A stretch of 5,148 bases of DNA from positions 1 through 5,148 of the forward strand of contig NZ_PIZH01000154.1 of the NCBI RefSeq assembly GCF_002835825.1, read 5' to 3'. This DNA is from Methanoregula sp. (GTDB lineage Archaea; Halobacteriota; Methanomicrobia; Methanomicrobiales; Methanospirillaceae). Numbering within the stretch: the stretch's first letter is position 1; every line of letters starts with the position of its first letter. Below the pieces are notes generated by a model, which did not search any database, was not told where the DNA came from, and was given only the letters and a program-made list of their open reading frames with translations. Shown here piece by piece: positions 4,749 through 5,148 of the stretch. A program made the translations under genes and the position numbers.

Positions 4749-4800
4749 CATTATCGTCTGACCTGGCCTTTTTTAGCGCAGCACATATCTGTCGTCCGAC
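4743..4800 (+). promoter_or_regulatory. mntP upstream region: T-tract, short repeats and probable promoter
   Basis: Six T at 4769-4774 can end the PhzF transcript and, with the following AG, also resemble a weak TATA box about 26 nt before a start near 4800. Two copies of GTCTGAC lie at 4743-4749 and 4756-4762, and a small palindrome GTCG-TC-CGAC lies at 4791-4800, where a repressor could block RNA polymerase. I do not see a yybP-ykoY-type manganese riboswitch; the gap is too short for one. Confidence 0.35.
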
Positions 4801-4817
4801 CAATCTTAGGAGAATTC

Positions 4818-5148
4818 ATGGATCTCGTCACCCCCGTTGTTATCGGCATCGCGCTTGCGATGGACTGCCTGGCGGTCTCCCTTGCGATCGGGACCTCGAC
4901 AAAAGAAAATCTCCTGAAAACAGCCATCATCATAGCGCTCTGCTTCGGCGCTTTCCAGGCCGGCATGACGCTCATCGGATGGGCTGCCGGCACCGGTCTT
5001 ACGATGGTCATTGCCGGGTTCGATCACTGGGTAGCATTCATCCTGCTGGTGGTAATCGGTGCGAAGATGATCCACGAGGGGTTCGGGAACGGGCAGGAGG
5101 AGAAGGTCGGGACTCTTCAGTTTCTTCCGGTGATGATACTCTCCCTTG
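4818..5148 (+). CDS. mntP: MntP-type manganese efflux pump (3' end outside window)
   Basis: The visible 110 codons begin a polytopic membrane protein of the MntP (formerly DUF204) family, which exports Mn2+. The first helix carries the family motif IGIALAMDCLAVSLAIG, with Asp16 at the position of an essential Asp in the E. coli protein. The second helix, ALCFGAFQAGMTLIGWAAG, and the third, WVAFILLVVIGAKMIHEGF, match the conserved 'FG.FQ....liGw' and 'H..af.lL..iG.kMi.eg' patterns. A charged cytoplasmic loop (NGQEEKVG) follows before the next helix is cut by the window edge. The start is set by GGAG at 4809-4812, five bases before the ATG; among the genes here it is the one with a clear Shine-Dalgarno at normal spacing, implying a leadered mRNA. 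Complete MntP proteins have about 185-195 residues. Confidence 0.92.
   Translation, partial: MDLVTPVVIGIALAMDCLAVSLAIGTSTKENLLKTAIIIALCFGAFQAGMTLIGWAAGTGLTMVIAGFDHWVAFILLVVIGAKMIHEGFGNGQEEKVGTLQFLPVMILSL

Noticed and set aside
4749..4817. yybP-ykoY manganese riboswitch ahead of mntP
   Set aside because: Only 69 nt separate the genes and no multi-helix fold of that class can be drawn.
1..5148. CRISPR array, insertion sequence, prophage or defence island
   Set aside because: No regularly spaced repeats, terminal inverted repeats, transposase, integrase or defence domains are visible in any frame; the tRNA 3' end shows no duplicated attachment-site copy within the window.

Overview
The window looks like a piece of a euryarchaeal chromosome, most likely a methanogen of the Methanomicrobiales (Methanoregula/Methanosphaerula-like). 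The evidence is a GC-rich coding style, AT-rich boxes about 27-28 nt upstream of starts that lack a Shine-Dalgarno sequence (leaderless genes), T-tract terminators, a lipoprotein with an FxLYD-like domain, a lamin-tail/DUF3006 gene pair, and above all an intron-containing tRNA-Trp whose intron carries a box C/D guide RNA. The genus cannot be fixed from sequence alone.

Layout. Positions 1-412 hold the 3' end of a gene with a lamin-tail-like C terminus, coupled by an ATGA overlap to a DUF3006 small protein. Positions 485-694 encode a 69-aa His-rich protein with two CxxC pairs and one membrane helix. Positions 726-1295 encode a DJ-1/PfpI family protein. Facing it on the minus strand is a lipoprotein (1318-1743). 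Next, also on the minus strand, is a 566-aa AMP-forming acyl-CoA synthetase (1838-3538) with a clear TATA box just upstream. Divergent from that gene is tRNA-Trp(CCA) at 3698-3871, interrupted by a 100-nt intron. After it come a PhzF-family enzyme (3957-4748) and the first 110 codons of an MntP-type manganese exporter (4818 to the window end).

The most interesting element is the tRNA-Trp intron. It has well-formed boxes C, D', C' and D. Counting five nucleotides upstream of D and D' places the guided 2'-O-methylations exactly on C34 (wobble base) and on nucleotide 39 of the same tRNA, as known for the Haloferax tRNA-Trp intron. The D guide pairs over 10 bp with the unspliced 5' exon-intron junction but over only 7 bp with the spliced tRNA, which suggests that C34 is modified before splicing.

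The protein genes look like ordinary single genes or pairs and do not form one pathway. I see no insertion sequence, CRISPR array, phage gene or new multi-gene defence system. The small His-rich zinc-ribbon membrane protein is the least explained coding gene.
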